DNA from: Chitinispirillales bacterium ANBcel5
Lineage (GTDB): Bacteria > Fibrobacterota > Chitinivibrionia > Chitinivibrionales > Chitinispirillaceae
Assembly (NCBI GenBank): GCA_029688955.1
Contig: JARUKZ010000010.1
Location: 62,001-126,000 of the forward strand
DNA: 64,000 nt
Direction of reading: 5' to 3'
In this document: one piece after another, positions 52,624-62,676 of the stretch
How positions within the stretch are numbered: position 1 is the first letter of the stretch
Layout: each line of letters starts with the position of its first letter
Made by a program: the position numbers and the translations under genes
The notes under the pieces: model-generated
The model's input: the letters and a program-made list of their open reading frames with translations, nothing else
What the model was told of the DNA's origin: nothing
Databases searched by the model: none

Positions 52624-54852
52624 ATGTTTCCTAAATTATTTTTGTCATTTATTTATATTGTTCTGGCTATAATTTTCATGGTACTACTCATAAGACGAAC
52701 TGGTTTTAAAGTGAAACCGTTGCGAAGTCTTATATTTATTCCAATAATAACATAGGTGATAATATTTGGATCAACCATTTATTTCATTAGCGCAGCAGAA
52801 TTTATCAATGAGGACTACGGTTTTTCAGCTATCATTCCTAACATTTTCAATGGAATATTTCTTGCTATACTGGGACTCGCTGCATTTGACTCCATGAAGC
52901 ACTCTTTCGACAAAAAAAAATCCCAGGAAGATCTTGGCTATACGGTAAAATACATAGAGCGCCTTCAGCAGCATGGTTTTTTTGAAAGCAGTAAACATAT
53001 ATCGGAAAATCTTTTTAAGGATATTTTTAAGCACCTTGAAAAAGATAGTAAATCCCCAATTAATTCTGCCTACATTGGTAACCTTGAAGTGTTCGGGAAG
53101 AGCCTTCAGGAATCCTCGGCTTTCTCTCATGAGCTGACAAATTTAAAATGTTTGGAAAGATTATACAGCGAAATATTCCAAACAGCTCTAAATGCTACTA
53201 TTAAGGAATCCAATAAAGAAACTGTTTTGAATAACTATTTTAAACCTTACCTGAACCGGAAAAGTGAAGTAAAGTTATGCAAAGCACAGCTTAGAATCGC
53301 CACCTATATAAACACATGGCTTGAAGTACTCATAAAATTGTCCAGCTTTATAGATAAAAATCATTATCTTCAACAGGCCGATCTGGTCAGTAAGTGGAGC
53401 GATAAGCTTTTTGCTACTCAATATATAGATATATTTAGCCCTTCAGCACTTAATTTTTTCTTACACCTGAAGATGAAACGCCTCCCGGGGGATAGATCGT
53501 ATGATTTCATTCTCCAAAGAATCAAGTTCTATCGTTTAAAAGGTAACCTTCACCACGAGCAGGTTAGAATTACTACTACTGGTAAAATTAACATTAAAAA
53601 TATTGAAGATACTGAAAAGGAATACCGCAAATCCTTATCTATTCTATATTGTTTAATGAAAAACGAAGATATTTCAGACCCATTGCCTATAGAAAACAGG
53701 GCTTTTTTGGATTGTACCGATTACGCCGATGAATGCAGCAATCAAACATTTGCGAAGATTCTTCACGATAAACTGTTTAACGATAAGCCTAAGTATTTTT
53801 CCTGGGGAGTACTTGAAGAATGTAGTGATGTAGAGAAGAGTTTGAAGAATTTCGATAACGATGATAATTACTTAAATAGTATCTATGAAGGTAATGTTGC
53901 TCTGGAGAAACTTTTTGGAGAGTTCTCAATTGAAACTGCTCTTGTGTATGAAAGTATTGCTCTGAACAGAGTCAGGTATGTTGAACATTATATAGACAGT
54001 GAAAATGATTCAGAAATAGTTCCGTTCAAAGAAAATGATCTGATCATTAACAAAGCATTCGGAATGATGCAGTCGTTGTTGAGTTATGAGCAGTCCTGGA
54101 AACATTGCATTAAAATGTATGATAATATGGGGATATATTTTAGAGTTAAAGGAGAATACTTAAAAAGTGTAAACAAAAATAAATCAGCTAATTACTTTTA
54201 CGATTCCGCCATTTCTATTCATAAGCTGGTTTCCGGCCATCTCACTGATCCGACCTTTACCAATAATCTATCACTTACATGTAAAAAAACTGATGATTCC
54301 AGCCCCATAGATTATCTGATCTATTTGAGGAATTTAATCAATCTGAGCAAAGCTCAATTATGCCTGTACAAAGTAAATGAAAATGAACAAACTTACATGG
54401 AATCCCAAAAAAACCTCAAAGAAGCCATATGCCATGCTTCAAAAACCGGCAACTATATCTACAGAGCACGGGCTTACGGTTATCTTGCTGAGCTATACTC
54501 AATGCGTAAGGAGTATAACGAAGCATTACTATCATATTTTTACAGCATAGAAACTTTCAGCAAACTAAACTATCCAGCCTTCCACCACAAAATCTGTAAC
54601 CGTTTGGCAAATTTTTATAAAAAAAATGAAGAAAGATTTGATGAAATACATAGGGTGATTTTCGCTAAATCATTTAATCTTTGTCTAAACTTTTCGAAAA
54701 AAGGTTTATGCAAAATTCATCTTTGTAATAATTACCCAAACCCCTATTTAGAATTGTTTAAAAGAGCACCAGACCAGTGTAAGCATATAAATGACTGTGA
54801 TGCATACTCTATGGAGTCTGACCAGAGTACTATAGATAGAGTTTTTGAATGA
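52624..54852 (+). pseudogene. Membrane/helical-repeat protein interrupted by an in-frame TAG
   Basis: One reading frame of about 742 codons is broken only by TAG at 52753-52755. Before it: MFPKLFLSFIYIVLAIIFMVLLI and a second helix; after it: VIIFGSTIYFISA and a third helix, then a long helical region of TPR-like appearance (YLAELYSMRKEYNEALLSYFYS) and a Cys cluster at the end. The three-helix N-terminal block only makes sense with both sides of the stop. AAAGG lies eight bases before ATG 52624; the GTG immediately after TAG has no site. It is AT-rich compared with neighbours. Stop may be a mutation, a sequencing error or recoding. Confidence 0.7.
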
Positions 54853-54904
54853 ATACCGTGATACTCACCTTCAACTTAATAACCCTCACAGATTACCACA
54901 TCCA

Positions 54905-56056
54905 TCACCCTCTAAGCCTCCCCAACCTTCTCCCTGCCTCTTTTAGTGTTTCCGGTTTCTTTGCAAAGTGAAGCCTCACCAGATCATTAACCGGTTCCCT
55001 GAAAAAACTTGAACCCGGCACTGCCGCTACCCCAATTTCACGGGCCATCCATTCACAAAAACGATTATCATCTCCAAAACCAAACTCCCCCACATGCAAC
55101 ATCACATAATACGCTCCCTGTGGTTCTGTAAAGGATAGACCGGCATCCCTGAGATACCCAAGAAACAAATCCCGTTTTGAGCGATAGGTCGTCGCAAGCT
55201 CATCATAGTAAGAATCGGGGAACAGAAGCCCGGTAACGGCAGCCTCCTGAAGTGGCGCTGCGGCACCAACGGTAAGAAAATCATGCACCTTTTTCACCCC
55301 ATCGATCACCTCCTCAGGGCCCGCCACATACCCTAAACGCCACCCGGTGACTGAATAGGTCTTTGACAACGAGCTGCAACTAAGCGTTCGCTCCCACATT
55401 CCCGGAAGGGATGATAAGTAGGTGTGCTTGTGCGGGGGATAGACGATATGCTCATAGACTTCATCGGTGATTACAAAGGTATCAAACTCGATTGCAAGAG
55501 ACGCAATATACTGAAGTTCCCCGGGTGTAAAAACCTTTCCCGATGGGTTAGATGGATTGCAGAGAATAAGCGCTTTGGGTTTCTGCTCAAAGGCATGGCG
55601 AAGTTCATCGCGGTCGAAACTAAATGATGGTGGTTTGAGAGCCACATAGATCGGCTCGGCTCCACTGAGAATTGTATCGGCAGTATAGTTTTCGTAAAAT
55701 GGTGAGAAGATCACAACCTTATCGCCCGGATTGCAACAACTCATCATCGAAGCCATCATTGCTTCGGTGCTGCCACAGGTGACTACGATATTTTTTTCAG
55801 GATCGATATCCATTGCCATGAAACGGCTGAGTTTTGATGCAAGCGCGGAGCGAAATTTTGGCGCGCCCCAGGTAACCGCGTACTGATGCGGACCGTGGCG
55901 ACCGGCATGCTCTGCCGCGCTCAGAATTTCCCCGGGCGGATCGAAATCGGGAAAGCCCTGCGAAAGATTTATCGCCCCGCACTCATCTGCAATACGGGTC
56001 ATTTTTCTGATAACCGACTCGGTGAACCCCTCAATACGCTTGCTCGTTTTTGGCAT
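54905..56056 (-). CDS. Class I/II PLP-dependent aminotransferase
   Basis: 383 residues, fold type I. NLSQGFPDFDPP at the start, NPSNPSGKVF near 165, the PLP lysine in SSLSKTYSVTGWRLGY near 230, and a C-terminal VRLHFAKKP. It resembles aspartate/kynurenine-type aminotransferases; exact substrate is not readable. Isolated gene. Confidence 0.9.
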   Translation of the reverse strand: MPKTSKRIEGFTESVIRKMTRIADECGAINLSQGFPDFDPPGEILSAAEHAGRHGPHQYAVTWGAPKFRSALASKLSRFMAMDIDPEKNIVVTCGSTEAMMASMMSCCNPGDKVVIFSPFYENYTADTILSGAEPIYVALKPPSFSFDRDELRHAFEQKPKALILCNPSNPSGKVFTPGELQYIASLAIEFDTFVITDEVYEHIVYPPHKHTYLSSLPGMWERTLSCSSLSKTYSVTGWRLGYVAGPEEVIDGVKKVHDFLTVGAAAPLQEAAVTGLLFPDSYYDELATTYRSKRDLFLGYLRDAGLSFTEPQGAYYVMLHVGEFGFGDDNRFCEWMAREIGVAAVPGSSFFREPVNDLVRLHFAKKPETLKEAGRRLGRLRG

Positions 56057-56596
56057 AAACCTGTTACCCTGCTTTCTGATCGTTTTTCATGGCCGGTGCC
56101 TTTTTAACACAAAGCAAAATAGTTGATTCCAAGCACCTTACTCCGTTAAAAACGTGTAGCAATGTACGCGCTCTCACCCCTGCGACCAACCTGCCGCATT
56201 AAAGCTAGGGAGTGTGGTTCAAAACTGATGTGGTTTAAATCAATTGGGATAGAAAAACAGAAATGACCATTTCCGTGAGAATGATGGTTTTTTAGAGATT
56301 TACCCCGTGACACCCAATAAAAGCACAGTTCTACATTTGCTTTCGGTTGTTTTTGGAAAAGCGGCCCCCCCGGCTTCTCACGAAAGGGGGTAGGCACTGT
56401 TTATGTAGATCAAAAAGGTAACATTTTTCAACAGCCCGGTTTGAATGGATGATAGAGAGGGATTTGATCGCCACAGGCCCTGCAGGGGAGCATTTTTCGC
56501 ACAAGAACAGTAAATTGACTATTATGACCTTAAAGTGTTATTTTGTATGTTAGAGATCTATTCTTAATTTCACCGAAGAAAGCGCAGCCCAAAACC
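56057..56596. other. Non-coding stretch of about 540 bases
   Basis: No supported gene. A leftward frame of 83 codons (56146-56397) is rejected for lack of a ribosome-binding site and of a credible protein pattern. The region should hold the promoter of the leftward aminotransferase and of the rightward radical SAM gene. Confidence 0.5.
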
Positions 56597-58201
56597 ATGA
56601 AGATCTGTCTTGTGAGGCCGCCCAGTTTCTGTAAAAACCTTACTTACCCGTCTGGCCCCCGGTTCGGTCTGCCACTAAGCCTTCTCTATCTGGGGGCGAA
56701 CCTGGAGAGTGTCGGACACGAGGTGGTGTTATATGATGCGTTGAGTGATCTGGAAATTGAGGATCTCAGGCCGGATCGGGATGGCAGTTATCATGTGGGG
56801 GCGTCCTGGGATAAGGTGGCTCTAAGGGTCAGGGAGTGCGCCCCCGACCTGGTCGGGATAACAAACCCATTTTCCGATTTTGTTTCCTGTACCATAAAAT
56901 GCGCGGAGGTTATAAAAGAAAACCTGCCATCTGCTTATATAGTAGTAGGTGGGCCACATGCCACAAGCGAGCCCTCTGCGTTTCTTTATGATGGTAGCCC
57001 GGTGGATTATATTATGCGCGCAGAGTGCGAGTCAGCAGTGCTATCATTGTGCACAGCGCTTAGTAAGGGGGGGGATCTCTTGAAGGTGCCCAATCTGGCT
57101 TATTGCAGAAAGGGAGAGTTACAATGTAACCAGCTGGCCCCCTTTCTGGTGGATTTGGATAAGCTTCCCCTGCCTGCTTACCATCTTGCTGATCTGGAGA
57201 AGTCCTTTGAGCTTGTAAAAGCAGGATTTCCCTCCCGGTTTTCTTTCGCCTATCCCGGGTCTCACCGCGAGGTATCATTGATAACGTCACGGGGTTGTCC
57301 CTTTGGCTGCATTTTTTGCGGCAATCATCTGCATATGGGAAGACGCTGGCGTTACCATTCGGTTGGCTATATTATGAGGCACATGGAGCTACTTGTTTTG
57401 CACTACGGAGTACGCCATTTTCATATTGAAGACGACAATCTGGGTCTTGACCCCAAACGTTTTGAAACGTTTCTGGATGCGCTGCTTGCAAAAGAGTGGA
57501 ACATCACATGGGATACACCAAACGGAATCAGGGCAGACAGGCTTCCACCCGCTTTGCTGGAAAAAGTCAAGGCAAGCGGATGCACCTATCTGATATTTGG
57601 CATTGAATCGGGTAATCAAAAAGTTCTTGATACTATAGTCAAAAAAAATCTCAGGCTCGATGATGTAACGAAATCAGCCCGGTATGCAAAGCGCTGCAGG
57701 CTTGATGTACACGCTTTCTACGTGGTCGGGTTTCCCGGCGAGACCCGCAGGGAGATAGTGGATACGTTTCGCTATGCTTTAAAGATGCTTGCGCTGTATG
57801 ATGTTATACCTCACCTTTGTCTGGCAAGGCCGTTGCCCGGCACTTCTCTTTTTGAGATGTGCCAAGAAAAAGGATTCCTCACTGAGCCGGTTTTGCCCCA
57901 AATCGGAAAAGGACTCAGGGGAGAGCTTTTTGCCCGCCGGATGATTCGGACCAGTGATTTTTCTCCCGCTCAGCTTGAAAAATGGGTAAGCTCCTTTAAT
58001 CGCAAGGTCATAACCCTCATCATTCTCAAATCGGCCATTTTCTTACTGTTTCACCCTCGTGTAGCAAAACAAGCTATCGGAGGCGCCCTGTCTTCTTCCG
58101 GAGTAAAGAGCGCTCTTCTGAAGATTTTTTTCGGAGGGCTTTTCTATAAATTCAATTACCTCAATCCCAGGCTCCGGCAGAAAAAGTCGAGAGTTGCTTA
58201 G
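56597..58201 (+). CDS. B12-binding-domain radical SAM protein
   Basis: 534 residues. An N-terminal B12-binding-like domain (KICLVRPPSF, LPLSLLYLGANLESVGHEVVLYD, VGGPHATSEPSAFL) precedes the radical SAM core with the cluster motif SRGCPFGCIFCGN near 240. BchE/hopanoid-type and methylthiotransferase-like enzymes have this layout. C-terminal hydrophobic stretch (VITLIILKSAIFLLFHP). The start MKICLV is chosen by family fit; the upstream ATG 56543 would add 18 residues. Substrate unknown. Confidence 0.88.
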   Translation: MKICLVRPPSFCKNLTYPSGPRFGLPLSLLYLGANLESVGHEVVLYDALSDLEIEDLRPDRDGSYHVGASWDKVALRVRECAPDLVGITNPFSDFVSCTIKCAEVIKENLPSAYIVVGGPHATSEPSAFLYDGSPVDYIMRAECESAVLSLCTALSKGGDLLKVPNLAYCRKGELQCNQLAPFLVDLDKLPLPAYHLADLEKSFELVKAGFPSRFSFAYPGSHREVSLITSRGCPFGCIFCGNHLHMGRRWRYHSVGYIMRHMELLVLHYGVRHFHIEDDNLGLDPKRFETFLDALLAKEWNITWDTPNGIRADRLPPALLEKVKASGCTYLIFGIESGNQKVLDTIVKKNLRLDDVTKSARYAKRCRLDVHAFYVVGFPGETRREIVDTFRYALKMLALYDVIPHLCLARPLPGTSLFEMCQEKGFLTEPVLPQIGKGLRGELFARRMIRTSDFSPAQLEKWVSSFNRKVITLIILKSAIFLLFHPRVAKQAIGGALSSSGVKSALLKIFFGGLFYKFNYLNPRLRQKKSRVA

Positions 58202-58386
58202 GCCTTTTAGTAACTGTTTGTCACAATAGGTTTATTCAGCACCCTCTGCTTTTTTCTTTAAATTGTAACAGTTACACACCCGATGCGTGTACCCTTTATA
58301 TCTCAATCACCAGAAAAGACGGATCAGTTTACGAACCATAACTGATCGCACTCGTCCTCTGCCCCTCCCCCATCGCTATCAAGTAA

Positions 58387-59229
58387 CTATATCCTGGCGC
58401 TCTCTATATCAGTTAAAAGTATTCCTTTACAGCCAAGATCGGATAATTTATCCATTATAAGATTCGCATCCGATTTTTTCACCATTGCTTTAACAGCATA
58501 CCATCCCTTTTCATAAAGCGGGCTTATGGTAGGAGAAGATAATCCTGGTGTGATACTACAGGCGTTTTTAAGGTTTTCATCACCAACATCATATTCAATC
58601 ATCATCCATGACTTAGCAACGAGTTTTCCTTCAAGACGTTTTTTGAGCGTTACAATGTCGCCAAGGCCAGCCCTGCCGGGATGAGCAAAAAGAGCAGCCT
58701 GGGAGGTAAACAACGGTTCACCTAAAATACGAAGGCCGGCTTGCTTTAAGGTAGTCCCAGTTTCGACCACATCCACCACAGCGTCGGCCACACCCAGACT
58801 CACACTGATTTCAACAGCTCCGGTAAGCGGTATGATCTCCGGTGCAGGCGAACCGAAATAGTTGCGCACTATTTCAGGATAACTTGTCGCGATTCGTTTA
58901 TCACGCAGCTCATCAAGAGTTTTAATGGCACAGTCATTGGGAACCGCCGCATAGTGTTTTGATTTCCCAAATTCCAGATCGAGAACCTTTTCGCACAACA
59001 TACCCGCTTCAGCTTCAAAATCGATTCCCGTAACCCCGGCATCGATAATTCCCTTTCCCACATACATGGGGATATCGTCGGGGCGCAGAAAAAAGAATTC
59101 CACACCATTATCCGGATCAGCACTCGAAAGAGATTTGCGACTTTTTGATGCCTTATAGCCACATGCACGAAACAGATCTATGGTGGGATCAAAGAGCATC
59201 CCTTTATTTGGCAAAGCTATTTTAATCAT
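58387..59229 (-). CDS. hisG: ATP phosphoribosyltransferase, long form
   Basis: 280 residues. First step of histidine synthesis. The PRPP motif is in ADAVVDVVETGTTLKQAGLRI near 145, and the C-terminal regulatory (HisG_C, ACT-like) domain begins near 205, so it needs no HisZ. It overlaps hisE by four bases (ATGA). Feedback by histidine is expected. Confidence 0.95.
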   Translation of the reverse strand: MIKIALPNKGMLFDPTIDLFRACGYKASKSRKSLSSADPDNGVEFFFLRPDDIPMYVGKGIIDAGVTGIDFEAEAGMLCEKVLDLEFGKSKHYAAVPNDCAIKTLDELRDKRIATSYPEIVRNYFGSPAPEIIPLTGAVEISVSLGVADAVVDVVETGTTLKQAGLRILGEPLFTSQAALFAHPGRAGLGDIVTLKKRLEGKLVAKSWMMIEYDVGDENLKNACSITPGLSSPTISPLYEKGWYAVKAMVKKSDANLIMDKLSDLGCKGILLTDIESARI

Positions 59230-59486
59230 AATTTTTCATACACCTCATCTAAAGAAAGGTTTTTTTCCGCCATCATTACCGCTACATAGTAAAGAACCTG
59301 TGAGAGCTCGAGGGCGAGATTTTCATCACTTTCGTAATTAGCAGCCATCCAGGATTCAGCCGCTTCCTCCACCAGTTTTTTGCCAATGGCATGGGTGCCC
59401 TTTTTGAATAACTGAGTGGTGGAACTCTCTTCCGGCATTTGAAATTTTCGCTCTTTGGCCAACTGCACCATCTCTTCAAACGTCAT
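59226..59486 (-). CDS. hisE: Phosphoribosyl-ATP pyrophosphatase
   Basis: 86 residues, all-alpha MazG-like fold. KKLVEEAAESWMAA carries the metal-binding glutamates. It catalyses the second step of histidine synthesis, usually fused to HisI; here it stands alone ahead of hisG. AAAGGA precedes the ATG. Confidence 0.92.
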   Translation of the reverse strand: MTFEEMVQLAKERKFQMPEESSTTQLFKKGTHAIGKKLVEEAAESWMAANYESDENLALELSQVLYYVAVMMAEKNLSLDEVYEKL

Positions 59487-59741
59487 AGTGATTCCTTTCG
59501 CTGCAGACCCGGGTTGTGAAAATTAGCGAAATTGTGTATGCTACGGTCGTTTTTCCCGGGTACTTTTTGCTGAAGAACTGTGTAATATAAATAACGACGG
59601 ATTAATTTGGAATTATCAGTAATTACTAAGATTAATCACACATTCTAACTAATTGAAGTTATTGGGATTGTTGTCCCCGCGGTTTCTTCGTCGCTCCTTT
59701 CATTTTTATATGGGGACGCTCACAGCTCATAGCTACAATAA

Positions 59742-60805
59742 TCATAAAGCCCAATGAATTTTCAAGGCAAACGTATTGTCAGTGTTTCTTTGATCAAGTT
59801 CATACAGAGAAGCCAATCGTAGTTTTTGGTTTACACGATAGGCTAAAAAGAGTGATTTTGGAGTTGCATAATTCATATCGAACACATTGGAGCTAAAATT
59901 CCACGCTATATTTACATCAATTCTCGCTCCAGCAGTAAATTTTCCACGGTTCCCAGGTAATGATTAAAGGTAGGTTTACAATGTAATACCAATCAAACCA
60001 TTTCCTGAAAGTAAGTCTTGGTATCGATGCTACCCCGAATAAAGCAATGTCCGATTTTAGAAATGATGATAAAGCCAGTGTTAGAATTTTATCGGTATAA
60101 TTATGTTGATTGAAAGTCGTATCATAGGCAAGTGAAGATCCGTATACTGCCGTATAAAAAGTGTCTATGGTGGTAGTTTCATACTTCCTATTTATTTGCC
60201 GTGAGGTGAGCGTTGCTTCTGCATACCGTACAATGCTTTCGAATTTCAGAATATAGGAAAGACCTACCTCGTTAATCTGGTTTTTATAGTAAAATTTTTT
60301 TTTTGGGATTTAGTCTGTTTATGTAGGGCCGATAGTCTTCATTGGATTATCTCTCCTTTGAGCTTCTAAAACTGGTTGTAACAAACTGATTTCCTGTAAC
60401 ATTAACGGTAGCGTTTATCCCATAATTATAGTCTTCTTTTCCTTTCAACGGTGTCACAGATACTGTATCTAATGAAGCGTTCAGATAGCTTAGTTGTGAA
60501 CTGAATTTATTCCTCAAAGACAGGTATCCTGAAATTCCCGTAAAGAACCGTGCGTTTTTAGCGTGTAACCATGCCTCCGTTTTTACCCGTGGTTTTTCGT
60601 AATCCCACCAGTTTTCTTCCCGTTCACCCAGGCGAATACCCGAAACAAAATTACCCACAGGAATCTGCAAATAGGTGGAATAGGAGCTAAAGTTTGCTGT
60701 ACCAACGCCAATTTCTTTGTGCGGATATAGCTTTAATCCAGGATTATTCATTGCCTGACTTACAGTAAAATAATCCAGCGAGTAAACATGTTTAAATTGA
60801 GCCAA
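59742..60805 (-). pseudogene. Decayed outer-membrane beta-barrel gene
   Basis: Three adjoining frames read as one barrel. First, an intact 5' part of 152 codons (60347-60805: IPVGNFVSGIRLGEREENWW). Then, after a shift at a homopolymer (AAAAAAAAA on the minus strand near 60295-60305), a segment with YKNQINEVGLSYILKFESIV and FYTAVYGSSLAYDT. Then, after a second shift near 59950, AGARIDVNIAWNFSSNVFDM to an end FALKIHWAL. Alternating strand pattern is kept in all three, so it was once a full-length barrel. There is no signal peptide at the present 5' end, so it may also have lost its start. Confidence 0.75.
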
Positions 60806-60824
60806 TAAACTACTGAAATTGCCT

Positions 60825-60992
60825 TATTTTAAATTGAAATGAGACTGATCACCTACTGAGTAGCTCTATTTTAAATTGAAATGAGACTAATCACCTATGG
60901 AGGAGCTCTATTTTAAATTGAAATGAGACTAATCACCTATGGAGGAGCTCTATTTTAAATTGAAATGAGACTGATCACCTATGGAGGAGCTT
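60825..60992. repeat. Four tandem copies of a 42-base unit
   Basis: Units start at 60825, 60867, 60909 and 60951. Each begins TATTTTAAATTGAAATGAGA and ends at GAGCTC or close to it. Copies two and three are almost identical; copy one differs in the last 14 bases, copy four ends in GAGCTT. There are no spacers, so it is not a CRISPR array. Each unit carries ATG after TTGAA and GGAGGAG near its end. Confidence 0.9.
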
Positions 60993-61102
60993 CAATCAAT
61001 GGTTTAATTGGAGCATTTCGCGACTATATAATTAAAATGTCCAAAGAGATGGGGAGTAGTAATAAGGTAAAACAGTCTGTTCGCTCAATTATGATGGGTT
61101 AG
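60965..61102 (+). other. Possible 45-residue frame starting in the last 42-base unit
   Basis: The frame from the fourth unit's ATG runs 45 codons, beginning MRLITYGGASINGLIGAF and ending at TAG 61100. It has Lys/Ser-rich content and no recognised family. It has no site of its own, unless the GGAGGAG in the previous unit serves. Perhaps the stub of a gene whose start was duplicated. Confidence 0.25.
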
Positions 61103-61611
61103 ATCCAAGCATAAAGCCGAAATACAAACAAAAAGACGAGCTTTGGTCATGATAGGATAAGTTTCAGTGCGGTTCGCACAGATCATCGATCTGATTTCTG
61201 TCAAAAACCGGTTAGAATCTTAGGGTATGGCGTATCGGATTTGAATTTGATTGATTGAGATTTGCTCCGGTCCCATCCCTGTGACTGGAGTGGGTGATAC
61301 CAAACCAAACACCACTCCTGCAACAAAGGCTACTGAACGGGGTCCCCCTTCTCTCCGTGGGAGAAGGGGATGGTTGCTGAGCGGCAGCCGAAGTACAGGG
61401 GATGAGGTCAGAATGAAACGAACTCTAATCCCAGGGACATCGGTATAATAGCCTGTAAGGCTTTTTATATCAGCATGGGGGTTTCCTACCCTATGCTAAA
61501 AGCGCGGAGTAACAATCAAAACCTCCGGTCCCGGCACGTCTGCAAGCTGATAGCCCGATCCGTAAGAGAGGGCGTCTTCGCGGAGTTGTGGAAGAATATC
61601 ATTACTCCTTG
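61103..61611. other. Non-coding stretch with a REP-like hairpin
   Basis: No supported gene. A frame of 65 codons (61251-61448, plus) lacks coding character. It holds the hairpin at 61345-61369 and the GC-rich CGGCAGCCG beside it, and a weak hairpin AGCCTGTAAGGCTTTTT near 61450-61467. Confidence 0.5.
61345..61369. repeat. REP-like hairpin
   Basis: CCCCTTCTC and GAGAAGGGG pair across seven bases, followed by GATGGTTGCTGAGCGGCAGCC. This resembles the dispersed palindromic elements of other genomes; whether it recurs in this genome cannot be seen here. Confidence 0.5.
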
Positions 61612-62613
61612 TTAGTATAATTTTCTCTTTATAATTTCTTTGTAAAACTCATCAAACGATATTTCAAGTCCTTTATCATCAGTTATACTTTTCAATTGGT
61701 TCTGGTAATACAAAATAACGGATTTCTTTAAAGAATTAAAATGGCTAATCGGCATTGGGATCGATGATGGCTGTATTTGCTCACAGAATTGATAACTCAA
61801 ACCTTCTTGATCTTTAGGACTGTCATATTTTTCAGGTAATGTATAATATAAGCCCTCCCATTCTATTTTTTTATTAGTAAGTGAAAAATCAAAAATTGTT
61901 GCGTCCCTGGGTATAGAGTCGTAACCATACCAGTATTCTATGCTTTTATTATTTAGAAAAGGTACATTTTGTTTTGCAATATTTACTTGTTTATTCCCTT
62001 CTTCTATTTGCTCAGACTTTAACATAAGACAATCTATTATAATGTATATATTTCTGTCCAAATAAACACCACTTTTGAGAGCGTCCAAAAAAGTAATGTT
62101 CTTGTTGTTTATTCTTGTTTTTCTATTTGTCTCCCAGCGCTTTATAGCAGCATTATAATCAGATTTCGTTATCGGCTTAGAATTTGGCCATATTTGATTA
62201 TCAAACCACCCTTTAGTTTCTTGTATGACTTTTTTATCGTCGGTATAAACAGACACCTCTTCCCAACCAGTTATTTCCTTATCTTCAAGAACAAGTCCAT
62301 TGGAAGAGGCGTTTGCAGAACCAATTATAACACCTTGATCAGTCCAGTAAACCTTAGCATGTAAAATATTATTCATTTTAACATCACTGTTTTTTGTGGT
62401 CAGTTGATTTTTAATTTTTTCTATTTCTTCCGGGTTCGTTGCACCAGAAGTATAATTACATACGATTTGTATTGACACGTTGTCCTTACATGGGAAAATA
62501 TTAGCTGCCCCTTTTCCCCAAAATGCCACAGCGCATTTTATCTCAGAAGCTTTTGAAAAGAGTTTCTTAATTTCGTCCTGAATGTCCCGATTTTTTGTAA
62601 GTAATTTATACAT
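61612..62613 (-). CDS. Phospholipase-D-like protein beside hsdM
   Basis: 333 residues. A PLD-type HxK region reads ILHAKVYWTDQGVIIGSANASSNGL near residue 110; one such motif is visible, as in single-motif nucleases that dimerise. The rest, including a Lys/Asn-rich C-terminal half, is unrecognised. It starts 63 bases after hsdM on the same strand, with AAGGA before the ATG. It is AT-rich compared with the core genes, suggesting transfer. A nuclease or defence role is inferred from position. Confidence 0.75.
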   Translation of the reverse strand: MYKLLTKNRDIQDEIKKLFSKASEIKCAVAFWGKGAANIFPCKDNVSIQIVCNYTSGATNPEEIEKIKNQLTTKNSDVKMNNILHAKVYWTDQGVIIGSANASSNGLVLEDKEITGWEEVSVYTDDKKVIQETKGWFDNQIWPNSKPITKSDYNAAIKRWETNRKTRINNKNITFLDALKSGVYLDRNIYIIIDCLMLKSEQIEEGNKQVNIAKQNVPFLNNKSIEYWYGYDSIPRDATIFDFSLTNKKIEWEGLYYTLPEKYDSPKDQEGLSYQFCEQIQPSSIPMPISHFNSLKKSVILYYQNQLKSITDDKGLEISFDEFYKEIIKRKLY

Positions 62614-62676
62614 ATTTAAATCCTTAATCCTTAATTATTTTTCTAGTCTACAGATCTGCTTGGCAAAGATATGGTC

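Noticed and set aside
52756-54852. A complete gene starting at GTG 52756
   Set aside because: The GTG directly follows TAG without a ribosome-binding site, and the helices before TAG are continuous in frame with those after it.
56146-56397. 83-codon leftward frame
   Set aside because: No ribosome-binding site, odd composition and no supporting context.
60825-60992. 42-base repeats as a CRISPR array
   Set aside because: Copies are directly joined and near identical with no variable spacers, and no cas gene is present.
61251-61448. 65-codon rightward frame
   Set aside because: It runs through the REP-like hairpin and has a composition dictated by it; no start site.
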